Positions 45,801 to 54,772 of a DNA stretch of 64,000 nucleotides are shown here, in pieces. Under the pieces are notes generated by a model. The model made no database searches. It saw nothing but the letters and a program-made list of their open reading frames with translations, and was not told the DNA's origin. The position numbers and the translations under genes are program-made. This stretch comes from Mycobacterium sp. 1100029.7 (lineage in GTDB: Bacteria > Actinomycetota > Actinomycetes > Mycobacteriales > Mycobacteriaceae): NCBI RefSeq assembly GCF_001665235.1, contig NZ_LZSC01000084.1, positions 38,825 through 102,824 of the forward strand, read 5' to 3'. The first letter of the stretch is position 1. Each line of letters begins with the position of its first letter.

Positions 45801-46685
45801 GTGGATATACCATTCGTTGATGTGAGCACCTCGAATGACGGCGCGCCGGTGAAAGCGAAGAAGAACAAGGCGCCCGCCAAAGATGCACCGAAGATCTCCG
45901 ACGCCGTCTATGAGGCCGAATTATTCCGACTGCAAACGGAATTCGTGAAGTTGCAGGAGTGGGTGCGCCATTCGGGTGCACGAATCGTGATCCTTTTCGA
46001 AGGACGCGACGCCGCGGGCAAGGGCGGGGCCATCAAGCGCATCACCGAATATCTCAGCCCACGCACCGCTCACATCGCCGCGCTGCCGGTGCCCACCGAT
46101 CGGGAACGCGGCCAGTGGTATTACCAGCGGTACATCGCGCACCTGCCCACCAAAGGTGAGATCGTGCTGTTCGATCGGTCCTGGTACAACCGCGCCGGCA
46201 TCGAGAAAGTGATGGGATTCTGTACGCCGCAAGAACATGCGCTGTTTTTGCGACAGACCCCGATATTCGAGCAGATGCTGATCGACGACGGGATTCTGCT
46301 GCGCAAGTACTGGTTTTCGGTGTCCGAAGGCGAACAGCTGCGCCGGTTCAGGGCGCGGCGCAACGATCCGGTCCGGCGCTGGAAGCTTTCCACGATGGAC
46401 TTGGAATCGGTGTATCGCTGGGAGGATTACTCACGCGCCAAAGATGAGATGATGGTGCACACCGACACTCCGGTCAGCCCTTGGTATGTCGTGGAATCCG
46501 ATATCAAGAAGCACGCGCGCCTGAACATGATGAAGCACCTGCTGTCCAGCATCGAGTATTACGACGTCGAGGAGCCGAAGGTCGAGTTGCCGGAACGTCC
46601 GATGCTGACCGGTAATTACCAACGGCCGCCGCGCGAGCTGTCGCGGTATGTCGACGACTACGCGGCCACGCTGATCGAGAGTTAG
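45801..46685 (+). CDS. ppk2: Polyphosphate kinase 2
   Basis: 294 residues, GTG 45801. The PPK2 fold is a P-loop kinase: Walker A GRDAAGKGGA (68-77), Walker B LFDRSWYNRAG with D125, and the lid RFRARRNDPVRRWKLSTMDL near 190. Mycobacterial PPK2 uses polyphosphate to make GTP from GDP and modulates nucleotide pools. The first 30 residues (KAKKNKAPAKDAPK) are basic and disordered. It lies 23 bp after tgs3 and 2 bp before the next gene, so it is operonic. Confidence 0.93.
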   Translation: MDIPFVDVSTSNDGAPVKAKKNKAPAKDAPKISDAVYEAELFRLQTEFVKLQEWVRHSGARIVILFEGRDAAGKGGAIKRITEYLSPRTAHIAALPVPTDRERGQWYYQRYIAHLPTKGEIVLFDRSWYNRAGIEKVMGFCTPQEHALFLRQTPIFEQMLIDDGILLRKYWFSVSEGEQLRRFRARRNDPVRRWKLSTMDLESVYRWEDYSRAKDEMMVHTDTPVSPWYVVESDIKKHARLNMMKHLLSSIEYYDVEEPKVELPERPMLTGNYQRPPRELSRYVDDYAATLIES

Positions 46686-46687
46686 TC

Positions 46688-47212
46688 GTGGGCGCAAACA
46701 CTATCCAGGTCTACATTCCGGCGACGGTGGCGATGCTGCAGCAGTTGGTTGCCGAGGGATCGCTGCGCCCCGTCAATGGCACCGCATTCGCCGTGACACC
46801 GACGCTGCGCGAGGCCTACGCCGAGGGCGACGACGAGGAGCTTGCCGAGGTGGCATTGCGGGAAGCCGCATTGGCCTCGCTGCGGCTGCTGGCCGCCGAG
46901 GACGTCGAAAGCGTCCGGCCGCGCCGTGCCGTGCTGGCCGTCGAGGCCGAGGCAGGCGAATCCGGAGCCACCTTCCGTCCCGACCTCGACGACGCCGTGG
47001 TCCGGCTGGCCGGGGCGATCGCGCTGGACCAGGTGATCGCCGCCTACGTCGACAACGCCGCGGCGGAGCCCGACGTGCTGCGGGCGATCGAGGCGATCGA
47101 CGCTGCTGACCTGGGGGATGAGGATGCCGACCTGATCGTCGGCGACGCCCAGGACCACGACCTGGCCTGGTACGCCAACCAGGAGCTGCCGTTCCTGCTC
47201 GACCTGTTGTGA
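46688..47212 (+). CDS. Conserved protein of unknown function (Rv3231c homologue, DUF6912-like)
   Basis: 174 residues starting GTG 46688, only 2 bp after the ppk2 stop. An acidic protein beginning IQVYIPATVAMLQQLVAEGSLRPVNGTAFAVTP, which is the recognisable family core; the middle is Glu/Asp-rich. No catalytic motif is apparent. Constant linkage with ppk2 in mycobacteria is the only clue to its role. Confidence 0.82.
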   Translation: MGANTIQVYIPATVAMLQQLVAEGSLRPVNGTAFAVTPTLREAYAEGDDEELAEVALREAALASLRLLAAEDVESVRPRRAVLAVEAEAGESGATFRPDLDDAVVRLAGAIALDQVIAAYVDNAAAEPDVLRAIEAIDAADLGDEDADLIVGDAQDHDLAWYANQELPFLLDLL

Positions 47213-47238
47213 GCGCCACAACCTGGGCCAAATGACGT

Positions 47239-47258
47239 AACCTACGGTACCGTAGGTT
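47239..47258. promoter_or_regulatory. Perfect 20-bp palindrome, operator of the desaturase reductase gene
   Basis: AACCTACGGTACCGTAGGTT is perfectly self-complementary and ends 3 bp before the GTG of the ferredoxin reductase gene. The same half-site (AACCTACG/CGTAGGTT) recurs upstream of desA3. It has the form of a TetR-family operator. Its position over the start suggests a leaderless message or direct promoter blockage. Confidence 0.7.
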
Positions 47259-47261
47259 CTT

Positions 47262-48413
47262 GTGGGTAGGAAATATCAATCGGTAACGGCGAACATCGTC
47301 GGCACCACGCGCCCCACGATTGCGGGCGCGGAGCGGCATCCCGGTTGGCACGCGCTGCGCAAGCTGGCCGCGCGCATCACAACGCCGCTGCTGCCCGACG
47401 ATTACCTGCATCTGGCCAATCCGCTGTGGTCGGCGCGCGAATTGCGGGGCCGCATCGTGGCGGTCCGCCGCGAAACCGAAGACTCCGCGACCCTGGTGAT
47501 CAAGCCGGGTTGGGGATTCAGCTTCGACTACGAGCCGGGCCAGTACATCGGCATCGGATTATTGGTGGACGGCCGCTGGCGCTGGCGGTCGTACTCGCTG
47601 ACGTCCAGCCCGGTCGCGCGGTCTGGTTCCGGCCCCGAACGCACGGTGACCATCAGCGTCAAAGCGATGCCGGAAGGCTTCTTGTCCACGCATTTGGTGG
47701 AGGGTGTCGCGCCGGGGACCATCGTGCGGCTGGCCGCCCCGCAGGGCAACTTCGTGCTCCCCGACCCGGCGCCGCCGGCGATTCTGTTCCTCACCGCGGG
47801 ATCGGGGATCACTCCGGTCATGTCGATGCTGCGAACATTGGTACGCCGCAACCAGATTGGCGACATCCAGCATGTGCATTCGGCGCCCACCAATGCGGAT
47901 GTGATGTTCGGTGCCGAGTTGAGCGAGTTGGCGTCCGTGCATCCCGGGTACCGGCTGCAGGTGCGCGAAACGCGCACCCAGGGCCGGCTTGACCTCGCTC
48001 AACTGGACGACGAAGTGCCGGACTGGCGCGAACGTCACACCTGGGCGTGCGGACCGGAGGGCCTGCTGGCCCAGGCCGAGAAGATCTGGACGGCCGCCGG
48101 CATCGGCGACCAATTACACCTCGAGCGATTCGCGGTGGCCAAGGCCGCGCCCGCCGGAGCCGGCGGAACGGTGACGTTCGCGCGGGCCGGACGTACGGTG
48201 GCCGCCGACGCCGCGACATCGCTGATGGACGCGGGCGAGGGCGCTGGGGTGCAGATGCCTTTCGGCTGCCGGATGGGTATCTGCCAGTCCTGCGTGGTAC
48301 CCCTGATGGAGGGTCACGTCCGTGATCTGCGGACCGGGCAGGAACACGAGCCGGGGAGTCGGGTGCAAACCTGTGTCTCAGCTGCGTCCGGCGACTGTGT
48401 GCTCGACATCTAA
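47262..48413 (+). CDS. Ferredoxin-NADP oxidoreductase partner of DesA3 (Rv3230c homologue)
   Basis: 383 residues from GTG 47262. Layout: FAD domain (YEPGQYIGIGLLVDGRWRWRSYSLTSSP near 87-114), NAD(P)-binding domain (FLTAGSGITPVMSMLRTL near 176-193; TWACGPEGLL) and a C-terminal plant-type 2Fe-2S ferredoxin (GCRMGICQSCVV with a distal C in RVQTCVSAA). It passes NADPH electrons to the acyl-CoA delta-9 desaturase encoded next. Biochemistry of the Rv3230c/DesA3 pair is published. Matches its ortholog in length; controlled by the palindrome before it. Confidence 0.92.
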   Translation: MGRKYQSVTANIVGTTRPTIAGAERHPGWHALRKLAARITTPLLPDDYLHLANPLWSARELRGRIVAVRRETEDSATLVIKPGWGFSFDYEPGQYIGIGLLVDGRWRWRSYSLTSSPVARSGSGPERTVTISVKAMPEGFLSTHLVEGVAPGTIVRLAAPQGNFVLPDPAPPAILFLTAGSGITPVMSMLRTLVRRNQIGDIQHVHSAPTNADVMFGAELSELASVHPGYRLQVRETRTQGRLDLAQLDDEVPDWRERHTWACGPEGLLAQAEKIWTAAGIGDQLHLERFAVAKAAPAGAGGTVTFARAGRTVAADAATSLMDAGEGAGVQMPFGCRMGICQSCVVPLMEGHVRDLRTGQEHEPGSRVQTCVSAASGDCVLDI

Positions 48414-48426
48414 AAACTACTCATAG

Positions 48427-48450
48427 GTAACCTACGGAGTCGTAGGTTAC
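48427..48450. promoter_or_regulatory. Operator palindrome upstream of desA3, with an extra half-site
   Basis: GTAACCTACG (48427-48436), spacer GAGT, CGTAGGTTAC (48441-48450): a perfect 10-bp inverted repeat. A further half-site GCGTAGGT is at 48455-48462. TACGAT (48448-48453) could serve as a -10. Same half-site as the 47239-47258 palindrome, so one regulator probably controls both genes. Confidence 0.7.
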
Positions 48451-48498
48451 GATAGCGTAGGTATTGACCACAGAATTGAACGCCGGGAGGTGAGCACG

Positions 48499-49791
48499 AT
48501 GGCGATCACAGACATCGACGTATTTACGCATCTGTCGGACGCTGATATCGAAGCCCTGGCCGTTGAGCTGGATGCTATCCGCCAGGATGTCGAAGACTCG
48601 CGCGGCGCACGGGACGCGCGCTACATCCGTCGCACCATCGCAGCGCAGCGTTCGCTCGAGGTGGCCGCCCGACTGACGCTGGCCGCGAGCTCGAAGCGGT
48701 CGGCATGGTGGGCCGGCACCGTGGCACTGGGCGTGGCCAAGATCATCGAGAACATGGAGATCGGCCACAACGTCATGCATGGCCAGTGGGACTGGATGAA
48801 CGACCCCGAGATTCACTCCTCGACGTGGGAGTGGGACATGAGCGGGTCGTCCAAGCACTGGCGCTACACCCACAACTTCGTGCATCACAAGTACACCAAC
48901 ATTCTTGGGATGGATGACGACGTGGGCTACGGCCTGTTGCGCGTCACGCGCGATCAACGCTGGAAGCGTTTCAACATGTTCAACGTGTTGTACAACGCGT
49001 TGCTGGCGATCGGCTTCGAATGGGGCGTCGGCCTGCAGCACGTGGAGATCGGCAAGATCGTCAAGAAGCGGATGGATCAGGACGAAGCGCGCGAGCGTAC
49101 CGACGAGTTCTTCGCCAAGGCCGGTCGTCAGGTGCTCAAGGACTATGTCGCGTACCCGGCGCTGACCTCGCTGTCACCCGGCGCGACGTTCACGTCCACG
49201 CTGAAGGCCAATGCGGTTGCCAACGTCATTCGTAACGTGTGGGCCAACGCGGTGATTTTCTGCGGCCACTTCCCTGATGGCGCAGACAAATTCACCAAGA
49301 CCGACATGATCGGCGAGTCGAAGGGGCACTGGTACCTGCGTCAGATGCTGGGTAGTGCCAACTTCGAAGCCGGACCGGGACTGCGGTTCATGAGCGGCAA
49401 CCTGTGTCACCAGATCGAGCACCACCTGTACCCCGATCTGCCGAGCAACCGGCTGCACGAGATCTCGGTGCGGGTACGTGAGGTGTGCGACAAGTACGAC
49501 TTGCCTTACACCACAGGCTCATTCCTGATGCAGTACGGCAAGACATGGCGCACCATCGCCAAATTGTCGTTGCCCGACAAGTACTTGCGCGACGACGCCG
49601 ACAACGCACCGGAAACCCGCAGCGAGCGGATGTTCGCCGAACTGGACGACGACTTCGCCGGCACCGATCCGGTGACCGGCCGGCGGCGTGGCCTCAAGAC
49701 CGCCGTCGCCACCGTCCGGGGCTGGCGTCGCAACAGGCGCGCGATGAAGAGGCTGGAGCAGGTCAAGGACGCCGGCGACCTGGCGGCCTAG
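48499..49791 (+). CDS. desA3: Linoleoyl/stearoyl-CoA delta-9 desaturase DesA3
   Basis: 430 residues from ATG 48499, with GGGAGG 10 nt upstream; a GTG at 48490 lies too close to that site. It introduces the delta-9 double bond in stearoyl-CoA to make oleate. The three His boxes of membrane diiron desaturases are HNVMH (90-94), HNFVHH (125-130) and HQIEHH (near 310-315). Electrons come from the reductase encoded upstream. In M. tuberculosis DesA3 is the target of isoxyl, from the literature. The gene has its own operator. Confidence 0.94.
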   Translation: MAITDIDVFTHLSDADIEALAVELDAIRQDVEDSRGARDARYIRRTIAAQRSLEVAARLTLAASSKRSAWWAGTVALGVAKIIENMEIGHNVMHGQWDWMNDPEIHSSTWEWDMSGSSKHWRYTHNFVHHKYTNILGMDDDVGYGLLRVTRDQRWKRFNMFNVLYNALLAIGFEWGVGLQHVEIGKIVKKRMDQDEARERTDEFFAKAGRQVLKDYVAYPALTSLSPGATFTSTLKANAVANVIRNVWANAVIFCGHFPDGADKFTKTDMIGESKGHWYLRQMLGSANFEAGPGLRFMSGNLCHQIEHHLYPDLPSNRLHEISVRVREVCDKYDLPYTTGSFLMQYGKTWRTIAKLSLPDKYLRDDADNAPETRSERMFAELDDDFAGTDPVTGRRRGLKTAVATVRGWRRNRRAMKRLEQVKDAGDLAA

Positions 49792-49825
49792 CCACACCTG
49801 GTGCTGGGTTCGCCATACTGGACAG

Positions 49826-50890
49826 GTGCGGGTGTTCGTCGGATCACTGGTCTCCCACTGGGACTTTCCGCGTAACACCGCCAGTGCCGCGTTGATGACC
49901 GAGTTCGGTTGTCAGAGCGGGCTTACCGCGGCGAACCTGCTCGACGGATCCGGCCTGTCCGAGGACGACCTGCGCGACCACGACAAGACGATCGTCGGGC
50001 GCCAGGAGCTGGCGATCGCGACGAACCTGGTGAACCTGCTGGGGAACGCGACCGATCTCGGGGTGCGGGTCGGCAGCAGCTACCACGTCGGGTCGCTCGG
50101 CATCTTCGGCTTCGCCTGCCTGACCAGTTCGACGCTGGGCGACGCGGTGCGGTTCGCGGCCAGGTTCTACGAACTCAGCTACGGCTTCTGCCTGCCGACG
50201 GTCACCGTGGACGCGTCCGTCGCGGAACTGCGGCTCGATCTGCCCGACCTGACCGGGCCGGTCGCCGACTTCCTGGTGCGGCGCGACCTGGCGGCCATGG
50301 CCCGGGTGATGGCCGAGTTGCTGGGCCGTCCCGTGCCGTTCAGCGCGATCGAGTTCGCCGGGCCGCCGCCCGCCTCGGGAGACACCGCGGCCCGCGCGGC
50401 GTTTGGCGTGGCACCGGGCTACCACGCCCAGGTCAATGTCGCGCGGTTGCCGGCCGCGCTGCTCGACAACCGGCTGCCGCAAGCCAGCGAGATGAGTGTG
50501 GTCATGTGCGAGCAACAGTGCCGCGATCTGCTGGAACGGCGGCGGCAGCGCACCGGCGTGGCACTGCGGGTCCGCGAACGGTTGGCGTCCATCGACGGGG
50601 AACCGCACACGATCGCGGCCGTCGCCCGCCAGTTGGCGATGAGCGAGCGAACACTGCGGCGACGGCTGGCCGAGGAGAACACCACATTCCGGGAATTGGT
50701 CGAAGAGGTGCACCGCGTGCTGGCCGAGGAACTGCTGGCCACCGGCGCACTCTCGGTCGACGACGTCGCGTTGCGGCTGGGCTATGCCGAGGCGACCAGT
50801 TTCATCGCCGCCTTCAAGCGCTGGACCGGCACGACTCCCGCTCGCTATCAGCGTTCGGTGGCGCCGCGCGGGCGGCTGGTGGCCGTCTGA
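49826..50890 (+). CDS. AraC family regulator with arabinose-binding-type N-domain
   Basis: 354 residues from GTG 49826, 34 bp after desA3. The N-terminal ~200 residues (VNLLGNATDLGVRVGSSYHVGSLGIFGFACLTSSTLGDAVRFAARFYEL) match the Arabinose_bd type sensor seen in OruR/ArgR-like AraC proteins that respond to fatty acids or related metabolites. The C-terminal domain has both HTHs (IAAVARQLAMSERTLRRRLAEENTTFRELVEEVHRVLAEELL; VDDVALRLGYAEATSFIAAFKRWTGTTPARYQ). It begins the accessory block and could govern desA3 or the downstream oxidative genes. Confidence 0.86.
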   Translation: MRVFVGSLVSHWDFPRNTASAALMTEFGCQSGLTAANLLDGSGLSEDDLRDHDKTIVGRQELAIATNLVNLLGNATDLGVRVGSSYHVGSLGIFGFACLTSSTLGDAVRFAARFYELSYGFCLPTVTVDASVAELRLDLPDLTGPVADFLVRRDLAAMARVMAELLGRPVPFSAIEFAGPPPASGDTAARAAFGVAPGYHAQVNVARLPAALLDNRLPQASEMSVVMCEQQCRDLLERRRQRTGVALRVRERLASIDGEPHTIAAVARQLAMSERTLRRRLAEENTTFRELVEEVHRVLAEELLATGALSVDDVALRLGYAEATSFIAAFKRWTGTTPARYQRSVAPRGRLVAV

Positions 50891-50982
50891 GCCGTTGATG
50901 GCGGGCCAGTTGGCCGGAATTATGGATTTGACGTCCGCGATCGGCTGCCGCGGTGGGGCCGTCCGCTCCTAACTTGGGATGC

Positions 50983-52473
50983 ATGACTTCGACTCGTCCT
51001 CGCGTATTGGTGATCGGGGCCGGCTTCGGCGGCCTCGGGGCTGCTCACGAACTGTCCAAGGACGGTCTTGCCGAGGTGACGGTGCTGGAAAAGGCCGAGG
51101 ACATCGGCGGCGTCTGGCGCGAGAACACCTACCCGGGTGCCGCCTGTGACGTTCCGTCGAACTTGTACTCCTACTCGTTTTCCCGCAAGCCCGACTGGGG
51201 ACGGCGCTACGCCGAGCAGCCCGACATCCTCGGCTACATCCACGACACCGCCGACCGGTTCGGCCTTCGCGGTCTGGTACGCACCGGGGTCGAGGTGACG
51301 TCCGCCGAATACGACGAGAGCAGCGCAACCTGGCGGGTCGCGACGTCGTCCGGCGACGTCTACGAGGCCGACGTCCTGGTGCCGGCGGTGGGACAGCTGT
51401 CGCGCCCGGCGTTCCCGGCCATTCCGGGCCTCGACTCGTTCGCGGGCCCGTCGTTCCATTCGGCGCAGTGGCGACACGATCTCGACCTGACCGGCAAGCG
51501 CATCGCGGTGCTGGGCACCGGCGCCTCCGCGATCCAGTTCGTGCCGCGTATTCGACGTAACGCCAAGCAGGTCACCGTCTTTCAGCGTTCCGCACCGTAT
51601 GTCCTACCGAAACCGGACCGTGGTTACACCGTCGCGCATCACGCCGCATTCCGGAGGGTCCCTGGATTCGCCGCCGCGATGCGACAGTTGATTTGGCAGA
51701 TCTCGGAATTCTTCGGTCTGGCGCTGACCAGGGTGGCCCCGCTGGCCCGACTGATCGGCGTCGCCGCCTCGCTGAACATCAAGTGGCACATCAAAGATCC
51801 CGTATTGCGCGCCAAGCTGACGCCGGACTACCCGATCGGCTGCAAGCGTGTGCTGTTCAGCAGCGAGTGGTACCCGGCGCTGGCCCAGGACAACGTCGCG
51901 GTCGAAACCGACGCGATCACCGAGGTGACACCGCAGGGTGTGCGCACCGCCGATGGACGACTGCACGAGGTCGACGTCATCATCTACGGCACCGGCTTCA
52001 AGGCCACCGAATTCCTTGCGCCGATGACGATCACCGGTCGCGACAGCCGGGATCTGCATGCGCAGTGGGCCGAGGGCGCGCGTGCGCATCTGGGCATGGC
52101 GGTGCCCGGATTCCCCAACATGTTCCTGATCTACGGCCCCAACACCAATCTCGGCAGCAGCTCGATCATCTTGATGATGGAGCAACAGGCCCGCTACATC
52201 CGCCAACTCACCGAAGAGCTGGCCCGCGGGGGCGGGGGCCGCGCGTTTGAGGTCCGGCCCGCGGTGGAGCAGGCGTATGACGCCGACGTCCAGGGCCGCC
52301 TGGACAGCGGAGTATGGACCACCTGTGACTCGTGGTACCGCGCCTCGTCGGGCCGGGTCACCACCAACTGGCCGGGACTGGTCCACGAATATCAGCGTCG
52401 CACAACGAAAGTGGACCTCGCTGATTATCGCGAAGTCCTGCCCAGGTCGGTGCCCGAGGAGATCGGCGCATGA
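50983..52473 (+). CDS. Baeyer-Villiger-type flavin monooxygenase
   Basis: 496 residues from ATG 50983. Two Rossmann loops are visible: GAGFGGLGAAHEL (FAD, about residues 8-20) and GTGASAIQF (NADPH, near 180). Between them is FAGPSFHSAQW, which fits the BVMO fingerprint FxGxxxHxxxW. Such enzymes insert oxygen next to ketones, for example in steroid or terpenoid breakdown. The stop overlaps the GMC oxidoreductase gene by ATGA, indicating co-translation. Substrate unknown. Confidence 0.88.
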   Translation: MTSTRPRVLVIGAGFGGLGAAHELSKDGLAEVTVLEKAEDIGGVWRENTYPGAACDVPSNLYSYSFSRKPDWGRRYAEQPDILGYIHDTADRFGLRGLVRTGVEVTSAEYDESSATWRVATSSGDVYEADVLVPAVGQLSRPAFPAIPGLDSFAGPSFHSAQWRHDLDLTGKRIAVLGTGASAIQFVPRIRRNAKQVTVFQRSAPYVLPKPDRGYTVAHHAAFRRVPGFAAAMRQLIWQISEFFGLALTRVAPLARLIGVAASLNIKWHIKDPVLRAKLTPDYPIGCKRVLFSSEWYPALAQDNVAVETDAITEVTPQGVRTADGRLHEVDVIIYGTGFKATEFLAPMTITGRDSRDLHAQWAEGARAHLGMAVPGFPNMFLIYGPNTNLGSSSIILMMEQQARYIRQLTEELARGGGGRAFEVRPAVEQAYDADVQGRLDSGVWTTCDSWYRASSGRVTTNWPGLVHEYQRRTTKVDLADYREVLPRSVPEEIGA

Positions 52474-54200
52474 CTCGACTCGACTACGACGCGCTGGTGA
52501 TCGGCTCCGGCTTCGGCGGCAGCGTGACGGCGCTGCGGCTGAGCGAAAAGGGTTATCGCGTCGGCGTTCTCGAGGCCGGCCGCAGGTTCGAAGACCAGGA
52601 CTTCGCCAAGAACAGCTGGCACGTCCGGGATTACCTCTTCAAGCCGTCCATAGGTTGCTACGGCATCCAGCGGATCGACCTTCTCTCCGACGCCGTGGTG
52701 CTCAGCGGGGCCGGGGTCGGCGGCGGTTCGCTGGTGTACGCGAACACGCTGTACGAGCCCGGTGATCCCTTCTACGCCGACCCGCGCTGGAGCCGGATCA
52801 CCGATTGGAAAGACGAACTCGCGGCCGGCTACGACCAGGCCAAGCGGATGCTCGGCGTAGCGACGTATCCGCGAATGACGCCCTCGGACAAGGTGATGCT
52901 GCAGATCGCCACCGACCTGGGTGTCGCGGACACCTTCCACGCCACCAAGGTCGGGGTGTGCTTCGACGGCGCGGACCGCACCACCGCCGCCCCCGGTGCG
53001 CCGGTCGGCGACCCGTACTTCGGCGGGGCCGGCCCGGACCGCAACGCCTGCCGGCACTGCGGAGAATGCATGACGGGCTGCCGGCACAATGCCAAGAACA
53101 CGCTGGTCAAGAATTACCTGTACCTCGCCGAGAAATCGGGGGCGCAGGTGCACCCGCTGACGACGGTCGTCGACGTGCGGCCGCGGATGAGTGGGGGTTA
53201 CGACGTGATCACCCGTCACACCGGCAGCAAGCTCGGGCGACGGCGTCGTACCTTCACCGCCGAGCAGGTGGTGTTCTCGGCCGCCGCGCTGGGCACCCAG
53301 CGGCTCTTGCACAGGTTGCGCGATCGGGGGAGCCTGCCGAACATCTCACCGCGGCTGGGCGAGCTGTCGCGGACCAATTCCGAGGCGATCCTCGCGGTGC
53401 GGGCGCGCCGCGACGACGTGGACTATTCGGAGGGCGTGGCGATCACGTCGTCGATCCACCCGGACAGCCACACTCACGTCGAGCCGTGCCGCTACGGCCA
53501 CGACTCCAACCTGATGGGGCTGCTCGGCACTGTCCTGGTCGACGGGGCGGCCAATTTACACAGCGGTCGCAGGCGGTGGCGTACGGGTTTGAAAGAGCTT
53601 GTGCGCCAACGTCAGGACCTCCGCCGTCTGCTCAACCCGAAACATTGGTCGGAGCAGACCATACCGTTGCTGGTGATGCAGACCCACGACAACTCGCTGA
53701 CCACCTTCACCCGACGGTGGCTGTTCGGGCGGCGCATGGTGACCCGGCAGGGCGTCGGCGAGCCGAATCCCACCTGGATCCCGGTCGGCCACGACGTCGC
53801 CCGGCGCGCGGCCGAGCACCTTGACGGTATCGCCGGCGGGGCCTGGGCGGACTTGGCGGACATTCCGATGACGGGCCATTTCATCGGTGGCTGTGTGATC
53901 GGCGAGACGGCGGAAGACGGCGTTGTCGACCCGTATCACCGGATGCACGGATACCCCGGGCTGCATATCATCGACGGCTCGACGATCACCGCGAACTTGG
54001 GCGTGAATCCGTCGTTGACGATCACCGCCCTGGCCGAACGCGCGACCTCGCTGTGGCCGAATAAGGACGAGCCGGATCCACGTCCGCCGTTGGGGTCTGG
54101 CTATGTGCGCGTCTCTGCGGTGGCTCCGCGCGCGCCGGCCGTCCCGGCGAGTGCGCCGGGAGCTTTGCGATTCGCGAGTGACGCCAGCCGCGCCGGTTAG
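52470..54200 (+). CDS. GMC-family oxidoreductase, ChoD-like
   Basis: 576 residues; ATG 52470 overlaps the BVMO stop. FAD loop IGSGFGGSVTALRLSEKGYRVGVLEAG (about 11-37) and GAGVGGGSLVYANTLYEP, a Cys-rich patch ACRHCGECMTGCRHNAKNTLVKN near 190-213, and C-terminal HIIDGSTITANLGVNPSLTITALAERA match the mycobacterial ChoD (Rv3409c) family, where a cholesterol oxidase role was proposed. As a paralog beside a BVMO, it may oxidise a hydroxyl to the ketone that the BVMO then uses; this order is inference. Confidence 0.88.
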   Translation: MTRLDYDALVIGSGFGGSVTALRLSEKGYRVGVLEAGRRFEDQDFAKNSWHVRDYLFKPSIGCYGIQRIDLLSDAVVLSGAGVGGGSLVYANTLYEPGDPFYADPRWSRITDWKDELAAGYDQAKRMLGVATYPRMTPSDKVMLQIATDLGVADTFHATKVGVCFDGADRTTAAPGAPVGDPYFGGAGPDRNACRHCGECMTGCRHNAKNTLVKNYLYLAEKSGAQVHPLTTVVDVRPRMSGGYDVITRHTGSKLGRRRRTFTAEQVVFSAAALGTQRLLHRLRDRGSLPNISPRLGELSRTNSEAILAVRARRDDVDYSEGVAITSSIHPDSHTHVEPCRYGHDSNLMGLLGTVLVDGAANLHSGRRRWRTGLKELVRQRQDLRRLLNPKHWSEQTIPLLVMQTHDNSLTTFTRRWLFGRRMVTRQGVGEPNPTWIPVGHDVARRAAEHLDGIAGGAWADLADIPMTGHFIGGCVIGETAEDGVVDPYHRMHGYPGLHIIDGSTITANLGVNPSLTITALAERATSLWPNKDEPDPRPPLGSGYVRVSAVAPRAPAVPASAPGALRFASDASRAG

Positions 54201-54216
54201 GTCTACTCTCGAAAAT

Positions 54217-54753
54217 ATGCTCGCAGCTTTTGGATTCGAAACTTTGGGTGTGGTCGTCGGGGACATGTTCTTCGTCGACCCGAGCCCCAACGAAGGTCAG
54301 GAAACTCCGGAACGGGGAGTGAGGCTGGAACTGCGTGTCGTCGACCGTGCCGACCCGCAGGGATCGATCTACGCCGGCGTTCCGATCGCCTTCAACCGGC
54401 CGGTGTGGCGGGTGGATCTGTTCGGATCCACCGAGAGCCCGCCGGGGACCCTGGACCGCGCCCACCACCATCCGAAATTCACGGGATGGGAGCCCGGGCG
54501 CCGCAACTTCGTCCCCGAGTTGTCGGCCGACCCGGTGGCGTGGCTATCCGGCGAGCTGGCCGACCCGGCCGCCGTGCTGGAGCGCGCGGGCGTCGATCCG
54601 GAGGAAGTCCCCGAGGCCGACAAGGCCGGACTGGCCGCGGCGGCGCCGGACATTGTCGCCGCGGTGAAGCGGATGCTCGACGGCGTCCGCGACGGACAGT
54701 TGGCCCCCGAACCCGCCGAACCGGTCGCCGCCGCCCGCACCGGCTGGCTCTAG
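54217..54753 (+). CDS. Unrecognised protein downstream of the GMC oxidoreductase
   Basis: 178 residues from ATG 54217, 17 bp after the GMC gene. It opens FGFETLGVVVGDMFFVDPSPNEGQETPERGVRLELRVV and contains a His-rich motif ALDRAHHHPKFTGWEPGRRNFVP, which could hold a metal or a small-molecule site; the last 60 residues are Ala/Glu-rich helical. No signal peptide or TM. The family was not recognised. Convergent with the VIT gene (19-bp gap). Confidence 0.7.
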   Translation: MLAAFGFETLGVVVGDMFFVDPSPNEGQETPERGVRLELRVVDRADPQGSIYAGVPIAFNRPVWRVDLFGSTESPPGTLDRAHHHPKFTGWEPGRRNFVPELSADPVAWLSGELADPAAVLERAGVDPEEVPEADKAGLAAAAPDIVAAVKRMLDGVRDGQLAPEPAEPVAAARTGWL

Positions 54754-54772
54754 GGTTCGGGAGCGGTCGCCG

